IMG/VR virus record: IMGVR_UViG_3300008108_000413
Location: 1 to 64,000 of that record
DNA from: a virus
Reading direction: 5' to 3' (one strand)
DNA length: 64,000 nt
Position numbers and translations under genes: made by a program. Within the stretch, counting starts at the first letter, position 1, and each line of letters begins with the position of its first letter. The notes beneath the pieces are model-generated. The model had not been told where the DNA came from, did no database searches, and saw nothing but the letters and a program-made list of their open reading frames with translations. This document shows, in pieces, positions 46,066 to 54,423 of this stretch.

Positions 46066-46642
46066 TAGTTCTTATATCCTCCACCAGCAGCTTTATATTT
46101 TTTATCTTTTTGGTGCTTCCACCTTTTTTCATCATAGATTTACCATACATAGCTTTAGATAAAGTACCACCTGTTTTTTTAGCTGGTGCTTTACTTACAG
46201 GTTTAGCTTTTGAAATTGGAAATCCATTTTTGTCATATCCTGGTTTTCCTTTATTAGCTTGTCTAGCTTGAGCTTGTTTAGCTTTTTTTTCAGCTTCCAA
46301 ATATCTAGAGTAAGCAGCTAAATTACCTGCCTCTATGGCAAAATCCTGATCGCTAGTTGCTTGAATAGCTTTATTTCTATAATAAGAAGTGCTATCAGGT
46401 GTAGCTTTTACAGTAGCTCCTTTTTGTGCTTTCTTAAGAGTTTTCATAGATCCACCTTTTTTAAATGTAGTAGGTTTTGGAGGAACTCCTTTCATAGTTC
46501 TACCAAACTTATCTACATATGTTTTAGGTGTGTAAACCTTTGGTTTAGCACTATCTACAGTAGGCTTAGGGGTGGCTGTTGATTTAACAACCATACCCGC
46601 ATTAGCCTTCTTAAGTTTTGCTTTCTTCATGTGAGAGCTCAT
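46052..46642 (-). CDS. Basic Gly-Gly motif protein with a suspected frame break near its end (196 aa)
   Basis: A Lys/Ala/Thr/Pro-rich protein with FKKGGSMKTLKKAQKG near residue 65 and KAMYGKSMMKKGGSTKK near 165-180. The last 19 residues (IKNIKLLVEDIRTNGLV) look unlike the rest. In the -1 frame after AAAAAG at 46106-46111 the end would be DKKYKAAGGGYKN with a TAA overlapping the next ATG (TAATG), a much more natural junction. Either a base is missing in the A-run or the gene uses a -1 shift. The KAMYGK-x-MMKKGG segment is shared with the neighbouring 110-aa gene. Function unknown. Confidence 0.65.
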   Translation of the reverse strand: MSSHMKKAKLKKANAGMVVKSTATPKPTVDSAKPKVYTPKTYVDKFGRTMKGVPPKPTTFKKGGSMKTLKKAQKGATVKATPDSTSYYRNKAIQATSDQDFAIEAGNLAAYSRYLEAEKKAKQAQARQANKGKPGYDKNGFPISKAKPVSKAPAKKTGGTLSKAMYGKSMMKKGGSTKKIKNIKLLVEDIRTNGLV

Positions 46643-46644
46643 AA

Positions 46645-46977
46645 TTATTTCTTTTTAGCTTTGGTTGCACCACCCTTTTTCATCATGGTCTTGCCATACA
46701 TTGCTTTAGGCATAGATCCACCTTTTTTCATCAAACCACGGTTTGCTTGGTTTGTAGGTGACTTAGAAAAGGTAGTAGATGAGCTAATCTTTTTACCAGG
46801 GGTAGCACCTGTTGGAGGAGTGTTTACTCCACCAGAAGAAGTAGCGCGAGACTTAGTACCTTTTCCTGCAACTTTGCTAGGAGACATGAATTCACTAGCA
46901 CTGTTAGGATTTGCCATACCACCAGTCATGTATTTTTTCATTGGCTTAGTGGATTTTTTAACTGCAACTTTTTTCAT
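46645..46977 (-). CDS. Basic Gly-Gly motif protein (110 aa)
   Basis: A Lys/Ser/Gly/Pro-rich, largely unstructured protein. Gly-Gly motifs are YMTGGMAN, GLMKKGGSMP and MMKKGGATKAKKK at the C-terminus. The last 25 residues closely match the C-terminal part of the next gene (KAMYGK-[ST]-MMKKGG), which points to duplication of the tail segment. It is the first of the run of basic small genes and lies 21 bases after the 337-aa gene. Not an assigned family; an internal or DNA-binding virion component is inferred. Confidence 0.65.
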   Translation of the reverse strand: MKKVAVKKSTKPMKKYMTGGMANPNSASEFMSPSKVAGKGTKSRATSSGGVNTPPTGATPGKKISSSTTFSKSPTNQANRGLMKKGGSMPKAMYGKTMMKKGGATKAKKK

Positions 46978-46998
46978 TTTTTTATAGTGTTTAAAGGT

Positions 46999-48012
46999 TT
47001 ACTGATTCCAGAATTTTTCAACTGACTTAGTCAGTGATATTAATATACTCTCATTTAATGGATTTCGCAAGAATTCTACACAATCTGATGGAGTTCTTCC
47101 CATCATTGCAGAAGATTCTATGTGATAAATAAAGCCATCTGTTTTGGTAGCAATCATCTTATAGAAGGTTGCATCTCTAATAATAGCCTTAAGTTTAAGA
47201 GTCTCCATATCAAGAGCTGCTGTATCAAGGAATGATGCTGCTGCTCTCTTTAAGTTTGACTCTACACCCTCACCATTAATGAATTTATCCATGTTGTCAT
47301 AGATGATATCATTAGGTGTGGATTTTTTGTATTGTACACTATTAGCATCTACTACTTTAGCTACATACAAAAGCTTGTTAGCATTCTTGTCATAAAGTTT
47401 CTGAAGTTCAGAAAGAGCTTTGTTTTTAAGCTTTTTAACCTCAGTTTTAGTAGATACAGTGTCAACTGTTTTATCTAGGTAAAACTTAGGAGCTACTGCT
47501 CTTGATCTAGCATCTTCATAGCTTCTAGCTACAATAGAGAATCCACCTGCTTCAATGCCATAAAGCTTAATGAGATCATAAGGATCTTTAGCTGGATCTA
47601 AGAATACTGGTTCATTACCACAGCGTATAGTGATTCTGTTCCAAAATTCATCATTGTTTGGCTTAAGTAATTTTACTTTATTCCAAAACTCTGGATCAGC
47701 AGGATCAATAATGTTAGCAGCTAACTCAGATTCAAGTTTTGCTACAACATTTCTAATCTCAGTAATTTTTGCTTCTCTTAGATCAGGATCCTTAAGATTC
47801 TTGATATCAGGAGCAAATTCATTAAGCCCTGTAATGTAGCGCTTAATACCATTTTGCTCAAGACAAGCAAGTTGTTCTTCATGGAATACTCCATCAAAAA
47901 GAGAAAGACCATACTTTTCTAAACCTAGATTGGATTTCTCTGGTTCAAAATAAGGCTTGATTGAAATATTACCCGACTTAACTGTGGGTAATTCTACCAT
48001 AGTGTAACTCAT
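46999..48012 (-). CDS. Conserved phage protein, probably head- or neck-associated (337 aa)
   Basis: A soluble alpha/beta protein without membrane segments. Segments near residues 36-60 (LSLFDGVFHEEQLACLEQNG), 125-150 (FWNRITIRCGNEPVFLDPAK) and 290-320 (SSAMMGRTPSDCVEFLRNP) are the kind of blocks that stay conserved in phage families; I have a general memory of this type near capsid genes. It has a perfect TTTG-N19-TAAATTTG promoter-like site upstream and the A-rich leader AAAACCAAAACCAAAACAAATG. It may encode an auxiliary head protein; the role is not established here. Confidence 0.62.
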   Translation of the reverse strand: MSYTMVELPTVKSGNISIKPYFEPEKSNLGLEKYGLSLFDGVFHEEQLACLEQNGIKRYITGLNEFAPDIKNLKDPDLREAKITEIRNVVAKLESELAANIIDPADPEFWNKVKLLKPNNDEFWNRITIRCGNEPVFLDPAKDPYDLIKLYGIEAGGFSIVARSYEDARSRAVAPKFYLDKTVDTVSTKTEVKKLKNKALSELQKLYDKNANKLLYVAKVVDANSVQYKKSTPNDIIYDNMDKFINGEGVESNLKRAAASFLDTAALDMETLKLKAIIRDATFYKMIATKTDGFIYHIESSAMMGRTPSDCVEFLRNPLNESILISLTKSVEKFWNQ

Positions 48013-48033
48013 TTGTTTTGGTTTTGGTTTTTA

Positions 48034-48064
48034 CAAATTTATTTATTATTAACTAAAAAACAAA
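48034..48064 (-). promoter_or_regulatory. Bacteroidota sigma-ABfr-type promoter (perfect consensus) before the 337-aa gene
   Basis: TTTG (48061-48064), exactly 19 bases, then TAAATTTG (48034-48041) on the minus strand, matching TTTG-N19-TAnnTTTG in every fixed position. It begins immediately after the stop codon of the 164-aa gene and sits 21 bases before the ATG at 48012. Confidence 0.7.
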
Positions 48065-48559
48065 TTACTGTGCTATATTCTTGATTTCATAGAAAACATA
48101 GAATGGAGATGTCCACTGATTAGCTCCTGCAACTGCAGGGCTTGCATTGTAAATCTGAAGAGTAACTTGATTTAATAAAGCTCCAGTAACAAGTAAGTAT
48201 GGAATAGAATTGTCATTAATTACTTGATTGTAATAAGGAGTTATTTGAACATAGTTATCATCTGAGTTTATTGAAATATCTAAATTGTAGATATACAAAG
48301 GCGCTGAAGTAGCAAATGCTGGATCAGGTAATGAAAGTGCTGTGTCAAAATTAATAATCTCTATAATACCCTTACTTGTAGTTACATTAGCAACTTGTGA
48401 TACAGAATAATCTAAAGTATAGTAAGCAATATCATTGATATCAGCTACCACCTCATTAAGGTGAGCAAAGCGGGGAATAGCTGCTTCTCTAATCTGATGT
48501 GAAGCAATTACTGGGTCAGGTGACGCAGGAAATAATTTCTGAAGGAGTTTGATAGCCAT
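48065..48559 (-). CDS. Head decoration or fibre-like structural protein (164 aa)
   Basis: The N-terminus contains IPRFAHLNEVVADIND, a helical segment of a kind that often precedes trimeric beta-domains in phage fibre and decoration proteins. The rest is beta-rich (APLYIYNLDISINSDDNYVQ; FYVFYEIKN at the end). It lies directly after the capsid gene's terminator with no room for a promoter, so it probably depends on read-through and is made in smaller amounts than the capsid protein. A head-fibre or decoration role is inferred from position and fold pattern. Confidence 0.65.
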   Translation of the reverse strand: MAIKLLQKLFPASPDPVIASHQIREAAIPRFAHLNEVVADINDIAYYTLDYSVSQVANVTTSKGIIEIINFDTALSLPDPAFATSAPLYIYNLDISINSDDNYVQITPYYNQVINDNSIPYLLVTGALLNQVTLQIYNASPAVAGANQWTSPFYVFYEIKNIAQ

Positions 48560-48572
48560 TTTTATTTTTTAT

Positions 48573-48604
48573 TAAAAAAGGGAGGAGTTTCCCCCTCCCT
48601 TTTT
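48573..48604 (-). terminator. Intrinsic terminator directly after the major capsid gene
   Basis: The minus-strand RNA forms AAAAAGGGAGG / CCTCCCTTTTT around GGGAAACT, giving an 11-pair stem that can close to a GAAA tetraloop, with a T-run. It is 20 bases past the capsid stop. Its loop is identical to that of the terminator at 35977-36002. Confidence 0.85.
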
Positions 48605-48623
48605 AGGTTTACATAATTAGTAA

Positions 48624-50249
48624 TTAGAATGATCCACCAGTGATTGGGTTTCTCATAACAATTTTCAACACTTTGGTTGGGTCTTTTACCCAGATTGCTG
48701 GCATTGTTTGAGTCATCATTACACGGTAACCATTGAATTGACCTGAGCTTTGGAACCCTTGAGTTCTACCCATGTAATCCATAGTACCGTTCTGATACCA
48801 CCACTTCAATTGATTATCCCAAGATAACTTCAACATGAAGATGTTGTCATTACCTGTGTCAGTGATATCAAAGATAACAAAGCTATAAGATGACAATGGG
48901 TTACCATCAATGATTGGGTTTTCAATGTCATTTGTATGCAAGTTATCAAAAGCAGGGTTCAAGACAAACTTAACATTTGCCAAGAATGGGATCACATAGC
49001 TAGTGAATGCAAATCCGTAGTTCAGATCCATTCCTTTACCAGTGATTGCTCCAATACCATTGTTGTCTGCAGCCTGGATAACCAAACCTGAGTTAACTGC
49101 TTCACGCTTAATAGCTTCATTAACCATGCGCATACCACCCATACCAGTTTGTACAATAAGCTGACGCTTAGGATCTGGACCTTGGAACTCAACGCGACCT
49201 GCATAGAAGTTGTAAAGCTCACCACGGAATAATTCCAAAGAGAAGTTATTCTTGTTGTAAACACGCTTGAAGGAGTTATCCAACTGCTTCCACAAACCTA
49301 CAGAAAGACGCATATCATCTGGACCATCTTGCTTAATGCGACCACCATGACCCCACATCAAGTAAGTTTCAATGTCAGTAGCAATTTTAGTCAAGTGTGC
49401 AGATTCCATAGTAGTCAAGAATGTGCGAGTCAATGTACCATTAGATACTGCTTTCTTCACATAATCTTTACCCATTACAGATACCATGTCTTCAATCTTA
49501 GTGATTGATGGATCCATTTGCTTGTCAAAGTTTCTCCAGATCTCAGTTACAGGTACAGTGCCATCAGCATTTAATCCACCCTTAACCATAAGGTCAGCGC
49601 GAGAAGATACTGAATAGTGTACATGTGCTTCAGCTCCACCTACGAAGTTGTAGAACTCACGGAAACCAGAGCGGGTCATGATGTCAGAGAATCTCTCACC
49701 ATACTCACCACGCGCAGAACCTTTTCTGAAGATCTTAGTACCATTTGACAAATACTTGTTATCTAAGAACTTGTAGTTGTCATTGTTTACTAATTGTACA
49801 GTGTAGATGAAACCATCTCCCATAGGAAGAATGTCATCAGCAGTGATGTACATTTCACAACCATTGTACTTGTCATAAGTGATGATATCACCATGTCCAA
49901 ACTCTCTACGGTTGATTTTGATTTTGAAGGTAGTACCATCAATACCTTTGTTCTGGTTGTTTGGTTCAATATCCTCAATGATATAAGGAAGATCCTGAGA
50001 TACAGGAGTCTGCCACTTATACTCACCACGAGCATTGTCTACCATGATGATGTTCTTACCACCAAAGCTAGAAAGCTGGTAAAGAGGCATTTCTACTTTC
50101 TGAGCCATAGCCCAGATATCTACTGGACCTAAGTCCATAGGTTCTGCATTCTTAAGCATGTTTACCAAGTGGTATGAATCCACATGGGAACTTGCTTGAT
50201 AATTGGTATCGCGCAGGAAAATACCATTATTTAAAACTGGAGTTGCCAT
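48624..50249 (-). CDS. Major capsid protein (HK97-fold, crAss-like), 541 aa
   Basis: The position after terminase, portal and scaffold candidate, the length close to that of known crAss-like capsid proteins, and composition (few Cys, many Asn/Gly/Trp, dense aromatic residues) identify this as the capsid subunit. Segments such as FGHGDIITYDKYNGCEMYIT, YLMWGHGGRIKQDGPDDMRL and the C-terminal VKDPTKVLKIVMRNPITGG follow the pattern I know for this family. The + strand over this gene is richer in GC than its neighbours, in keeping with high expression. It is flanked by tandem heptamers before the start and a strong terminator after the stop. The start (MATPVLNNGIFL) has an A-rich leader. Confidence 0.9.
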   Translation of the reverse strand: MATPVLNNGIFLRDTNYQASSHVDSYHLVNMLKNAEPMDLGPVDIWAMAQKVEMPLYQLSSFGGKNIIMVDNARGEYKWQTPVSQDLPYIIEDIEPNNQNKGIDGTTFKIKINRREFGHGDIITYDKYNGCEMYITADDILPMGDGFIYTVQLVNNDNYKFLDNKYLSNGTKIFRKGSARGEYGERFSDIMTRSGFREFYNFVGGAEAHVHYSVSSRADLMVKGGLNADGTVPVTEIWRNFDKQMDPSITKIEDMVSVMGKDYVKKAVSNGTLTRTFLTTMESAHLTKIATDIETYLMWGHGGRIKQDGPDDMRLSVGLWKQLDNSFKRVYNKNNFSLELFRGELYNFYAGRVEFQGPDPKRQLIVQTGMGGMRMVNEAIKREAVNSGLVIQAADNNGIGAITGKGMDLNYGFAFTSYVIPFLANVKFVLNPAFDNLHTNDIENPIIDGNPLSSYSFVIFDITDTGNDNIFMLKLSWDNQLKWWYQNGTMDYMGRTQGFQSSGQFNGYRVMMTQTMPAIWVKDPTKVLKIVMRNPITGGSF

Positions 50250-50264
50250 TTGATTTGATTTAGG

Positions 50265-50299
50265 TTAATTATTGATTGTTAATTGTTAATTGTTAATTA
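50265..50299 (-). repeat. Five tandem 7-base repeats before the capsid start
   Basis: On the minus strand the sequence reads TAATTAA, CAATTAA, CAATTAA, CAATCAA, TAATTAA, five contiguous heptamers ending about 15 bases before the capsid ATG. The first copy overlaps the stop codon of the scaffold candidate gene. The run is unstructured and A-rich, which could help ribosome loading. Confidence 0.8.
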
Positions 50300-51535
50300 G
50301 CGTTTAAAAAAACTATTCTGTGCTCTCTGAAGCTTTTGAGGTGATGTTCTTCTTGGTTCATCATTATCATCTGCTACAGAGGATACATTCTTACTTGCTT
50401 GCTCAGTTTTGAGTTGTCTTACTGTTTTAGCTACTGTGTCTTTAACAGCTACTTCTCTAACTTTAGCTTTGTACCCATCAGGATCTGCAAGAAGCCAAAG
50501 TGCTTCTGCAATTAGATCATGTCTAGGTTCTACATATTGATATTTCTCAAGAAGGTGCCCCAACATATTAGTAGGTCTTCCACTTACTGAAGGATAGTTA
50601 GGTTGAACAAGACCAGTATAAAGCATGCTTTGTACTTTCTTATCCACCTTGAGTCCATTAAGCTCTCCTGGAGATAATACATTGTATACATTCTCCATAT
50701 AAGCTTGAGCCTGAGCATGTTGTTGGTGACGCAGCTTTTCTTGCTGAGCCAATCTCTGTTGAACTACCTGCTCTTGCATAGCATCCAACTTTGGCTTAAA
50801 CTTATTAGCTTTTGACTCTAGATCTCCTCTATCTTTCCAAGCTTCAATCTCTTCTTCAATTTCTTCAGTTGTACCAAAGTTTGTTGCTTGCAGGTAAGAT
50901 CTTACAATAGTCTCTTGTCCATCTTCAGTAGAAGGATCTAATGATCTTACTTCTTCTACTTGAGCCAGAACTTTAAACAGACCTCTAAGATCTTGTCCTC
51001 CATCAGCTACATACTTAGCAGCATACTGAAGTTCTTCAGGAAGAGCTTCAAAGAACTCCACTGGGGTTTGTTCTCTAAGCTTGCGCTCCTTCTCTTGCAT
51101 GTTAGCTTCAAACAACTCTTCAAAATCTTGAGCTGAATACTTTTCAATAGGCTTATCATCATCAAAAGGAATAAGTTGTCCTTTTTCAATAAGCTTCTTT
51201 GCAAGCTCAATCATTGCATCTTTAGACATTTTAGGTCTTCCAGTAGACTTAGAATCTTCATCCTCAGTCTCCTCCATACCCATGTCCTCTTTTACAATCT
51301 CATCAAGAGCTTTAGAAACTACAGCAGGAGGTGGAGTTGTACCTTCTTCTGGAATATCTTCATCTTTGTCAAGGAACGAGGTATCTACAGTTGGTTGTGC
51401 AAATACACTTGGTTTCTTCTCTTCTGCTGCAGGTAACATTACATTCTCTGCACCAGGTGAACCTAGAAGATTATCTAGATCCATTTCTACCTCTTGTACA
51501 GTGGTAGATGCTGTGTTGGTTTTGGTATCAGACAT
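50297..51535 (-). CDS. Probable capsid scaffolding protein (412 aa)
   Basis: An acidic, helical protein lying between portal and capsid genes, the usual place of the scaffold. The first 100 residues are disordered and Asp/Glu/Pro/Thr-rich. The middle has long Glu/Gln/Lys helices (LDAMQEQVVQQRLAQQEKLR) and the C-terminus is basic and short (LQRAQNSFFKR), as in many scaffolds where a basic tail binds the capsid subunit. No protease motif is visible. It has a 112-base upstream gap with an A-rich leader (AAACCAAAACCAGCAATATG). The call is from position and composition. Confidence 0.7.
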   Translation of the reverse strand: MSDTKTNTASTTVQEVEMDLDNLLGSPGAENVMLPAAEEKKPSVFAQPTVDTSFLDKDEDIPEEGTTPPPAVVSKALDEIVKEDMGMEETEDEDSKSTGRPKMSKDAMIELAKKLIEKGQLIPFDDDKPIEKYSAQDFEELFEANMQEKERKLREQTPVEFFEALPEELQYAAKYVADGGQDLRGLFKVLAQVEEVRSLDPSTEDGQETIVRSYLQATNFGTTEEIEEEIEAWKDRGDLESKANKFKPKLDAMQEQVVQQRLAQQEKLRHQQHAQAQAYMENVYNVLSPGELNGLKVDKKVQSMLYTGLVQPNYPSVSGRPTNMLGHLLEKYQYVEPRHDLIAEALWLLADPDGYKAKVREVAVKDTVAKTVRQLKTEQASKNVSSVADDNDEPRRTSPQKLQRAQNSFFKR

Positions 51536-51647
51536 ATTGCTGGTTTTGGTTTATTCTCTAATACTTATTTATAATATAAGCAAATTTATGTAAATAAACA
51601 TTTTAAGTTTAGGTAGCTAAAACAAATTTTCCACTAGATAGCTAAGT

Positions 51648-54422
51648 TTACTTTTTCTTGTTCTTATTTTCTCTAGACTTTGGTTGATCATACTTGTTTT
51701 TGTTCTCTTTAGCTATCTGTAACTCAGTATTCTTCATATCTCTCTGAGCCTGAATCTTTTCTCTTTCAATAGCAAGTTTTTCTCTAGCATTCATTTCTTT
51801 GTTAGATTGAACCTGCTGTTTTAGACCCATAGTTTGTTGGAACTCATCAGATTTGCGGATAATATCCATTTGATCTGCATAATCAGATTGTAGATTCTGG
51901 TTAATGTCTTGCATAGAACCATAACCTGCAGCTTTAATCTGAGCTTCAAGAAGTTTAACTCTGCGGTCTTTTTCTTTCTCCATAGACTCATGATCAAGCT
52001 CAAGCTGCTTCTCTTTTGCTTGTTGTTCAAGTTGAGCTTGTTGCATTTGCTGCTCATGCTGCATTTGCTCTTGTCTTTGTTGATTCGCTTTATCTTCAAT
52101 CTTCTTAAGACTATGAGTAAGCTCAGCCATAGATTCTGCAGTCATGATATTACCCAGGTCATAGATACTTGCACCTGATGTATTATTAGAAAGAGCCAAT
52201 TGCTTCATTTGTTCTACCATAGCTCTGTGATTAGCTTTAGTAGTGCAGAATACATTGATGTCTCTGAGCAATAGATCTGTACCATTAATCTCAAAGTTTA
52301 CCTTCTCATCAAGAGTAGTCATGTACTGAAGTCTCAAAGAAGGTTTCTTAGAGTGATAATACTGAGCAAGATCAGTTCTCATTTGGTGAACTCTAGGCAT
52401 CAAATAATCAGAGTGTTGTACAAAGTACATCTCTGTTTGTGCATAAGATCCTGCCACAGCTTGCTCTACTCCAGTAGCTGTATTAGTTTGACCAATCTGC
52501 TGACCAAGTCTTTGTGGTGTAATACCTATTACTTCAAAGCATTGCTGCTTAAAGTAATTAGCCAAGTTAATCCTAGACATCATACGCTGAGTCTGTTCTA
52601 GGTTCATAACCTGGAAATGTTGGAAAGCAAGTGGGTTTTCTGTATTGGTAATACTTGTATCCAGAGGTAACATCTGGAAATTCTTCATAGCTACATAAGC
52701 CTTAGCAAGATTGTTCTTACCCCAATCTTCACCCAGAGAATGTCGGGGTAGCGCATTTTGATCCAACAAAATTACGGTCCCCAACTCATCTACTAGGATG
52801 TCAGCAATTTGATTGTTGACAATATTATAGCCAATCTGGAAAGGTTTCATAAGATCTACCATTGCTGTAGATCTTGTATTTCTATCTGAGAACACTGAAC
52901 CCTCTACTGGAAGTTTGCATCCATAGAGTGTATTATCTCCTTTAAACTGGAATCTAAGCTTACCAATGCGGTTTTGATCTATTCCAAGATACATAGGATT
53001 GATACCTCCTGGGTTATTCATACCCCAGAAGGATGGGTGGTTAGGACCAATTTTTACACCTCCCCAAACTTCATTGATCCAGATCCACTCGATATGCTCT
53101 CCAAAAATAAGATTGTCTTTAGTCTTATTTTTAAATAATGCTGTGTTGTAAATAGGTTTGTCAGTAATCTTGTAGTCTTCATCAATGATATCTACAATTA
53201 CTTCACCTGACTCTGTAATCTTTGTAAGGTGACCTACTTTGCGTTGTGATTTCCAATAAGCTGTAGTTGTTCTGAGCATGAAAGCCATACCCATGTCTTT
53301 ATAATCTTCAGACTCACCCATTACCCAGTTTACAATATCTCCACCATTATAGATGAAGTTATCATACATGGATACAAATTGTCTGTATTGTAAAGAAGGC
53401 ATGTTAGTATTCCAATCATGACCCTTAGTAGCATCATAGTAACTACCATCATTTTGGTATCCCTGTAGAGGATAACCTGCAGATCTTACTGGATAAATAG
53501 CTTCAAGAGATTCAAGCTGTTCTTGAGTCATAAGATAACCATACTTATCTATAACATCAGCCACAGTCATCATCTCAATTTTTCCTACCCAGTTACCCTG
53601 AGAAATATATCTTACTTCAGGTGATTTGTGGTAGAAAGTCATTACAGGATTCCAGAGTTCAATATCATAGTCATCATCCATCATGCGGAAGTGCCAGAAC
53701 TCTCTATCTGTAATTAACATATCTCTGAAAGCTCTCTCCTCAAGCTCATCCATTTTGAAGCGCTCTTCATCTACTTTGAACTGGTGTTGAGCCCATTGCT
53801 CACCCATAGATCTGTAGTTTTTAGTAAAGAAATCTTCAATTTCTGGAAGAGTTTTAAGATTTTCAGGAGCAAGCTGCTGTTGTAATTTCTCTTGAATCTC
53901 AGGATCATTGGGATCAACCCCCATCTCAATCATATTAGTAATGAGCTTTTGCTCAGCTTGAGAAAGAAGAACCTGCTCTACAGCTTGTCTTTTTTGTTCC
54001 ATGAGTTCATTATATGTGAACTCATCTACAGCTTTAAAGGTAACTTTTGTATTGCGCTTTGCAAACTCAGATACCATTACATTAATAACATTTGGAATAA
54101 TTGGATAGAACTTAAGTTCTAATGCACTAAAATCTTCCTGAGTTAGAGTTTCAAGAAGATCTCTATTCTCATTATCCTCAGAAACAAGGTAATCTGTTTT
54201 ATCTATAATACCTTTAGCTAGCTTATAGTTCTTCATAAGTCTTCTAGCATTTCTTCTGATTTGCTTAAGACCTTGCCATTCTAGCCAATCTAAATTCCAA
54301 GCAGTCCAATCTTCATCTTTTTCTTTTCTTGGTAGAAATTGTATAGGTTGAGTGATTGAGCCCATGCGGTTATATTCCGCCTTAGCTCCACTCTTTAACT
54401 GCATTGCATTTAAAACCTTCAT
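51648..54422 (-). CDS. Portal protein (crAss-like), 924 aa
   Basis: It lies one base after the terminase gene. The N-terminal 400 residues alternate helices with Trp/Tyr-rich strands, including VTFKAVDEF, ELWNPVMTFYHKSPEVRYIS and the segment around residues 300-330 (YGYLMTQEQLESLEAIYPVR), a pattern known from crAss-like portals. The C-terminal 150 residues are a Gln/Glu/Lys-rich coiled coil that would form the long barrel inside the head. The length is at the large end for portals but usual in this group. The portal forms a twelve-fold ring through which DNA is packaged and ejected. Confidence 0.88.
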   Translation of the reverse strand: MKVLNAMQLKSGAKAEYNRMGSITQPIQFLPRKEKDEDWTAWNLDWLEWQGLKQIRRNARRLMKNYKLAKGIIDKTDYLVSEDNENRDLLETLTQEDFSALELKFYPIIPNVINVMVSEFAKRNTKVTFKAVDEFTYNELMEQKRQAVEQVLLSQAEQKLITNMIEMGVDPNDPEIQEKLQQQLAPENLKTLPEIEDFFTKNYRSMGEQWAQHQFKVDEERFKMDELEERAFRDMLITDREFWHFRMMDDDYDIELWNPVMTFYHKSPEVRYISQGNWVGKIEMMTVADVIDKYGYLMTQEQLESLEAIYPVRSAGYPLQGYQNDGSYYDATKGHDWNTNMPSLQYRQFVSMYDNFIYNGGDIVNWVMGESEDYKDMGMAFMLRTTTAYWKSQRKVGHLTKITESGEVIVDIIDEDYKITDKPIYNTALFKNKTKDNLIFGEHIEWIWINEVWGGVKIGPNHPSFWGMNNPGGINPMYLGIDQNRIGKLRFQFKGDNTLYGCKLPVEGSVFSDRNTRSTAMVDLMKPFQIGYNIVNNQIADILVDELGTVILLDQNALPRHSLGEDWGKNNLAKAYVAMKNFQMLPLDTSITNTENPLAFQHFQVMNLEQTQRMMSRINLANYFKQQCFEVIGITPQRLGQQIGQTNTATGVEQAVAGSYAQTEMYFVQHSDYLMPRVHQMRTDLAQYYHSKKPSLRLQYMTTLDEKVNFEINGTDLLLRDINVFCTTKANHRAMVEQMKQLALSNNTSGASIYDLGNIMTAESMAELTHSLKKIEDKANQQRQEQMQHEQQMQQAQLEQQAKEKQLELDHESMEKEKDRRVKLLEAQIKAAGYGSMQDINQNLQSDYADQMDIIRKSDEFQQTMGLKQQVQSNKEMNAREKLAIEREKIQAQRDMKNTELQIAKENKNKYDQPKSRENKNKKK

Positions 54423-54423
54423 G

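Noticed and set aside
50265-50299. CRISPR-like or origin iteron array
   Set aside because: The units are only 7 bases, contiguous and without spacers, and sit in a translation leader; no DnaA box or partner structure is seen.
51580-51615. Promoter before the scaffold candidate gene
   Set aside because: TAAATTTG is present at 51581-51588, but the -33 position 19 bases upstream reads TAAA rather than TTTG, so the match is too weak to list.
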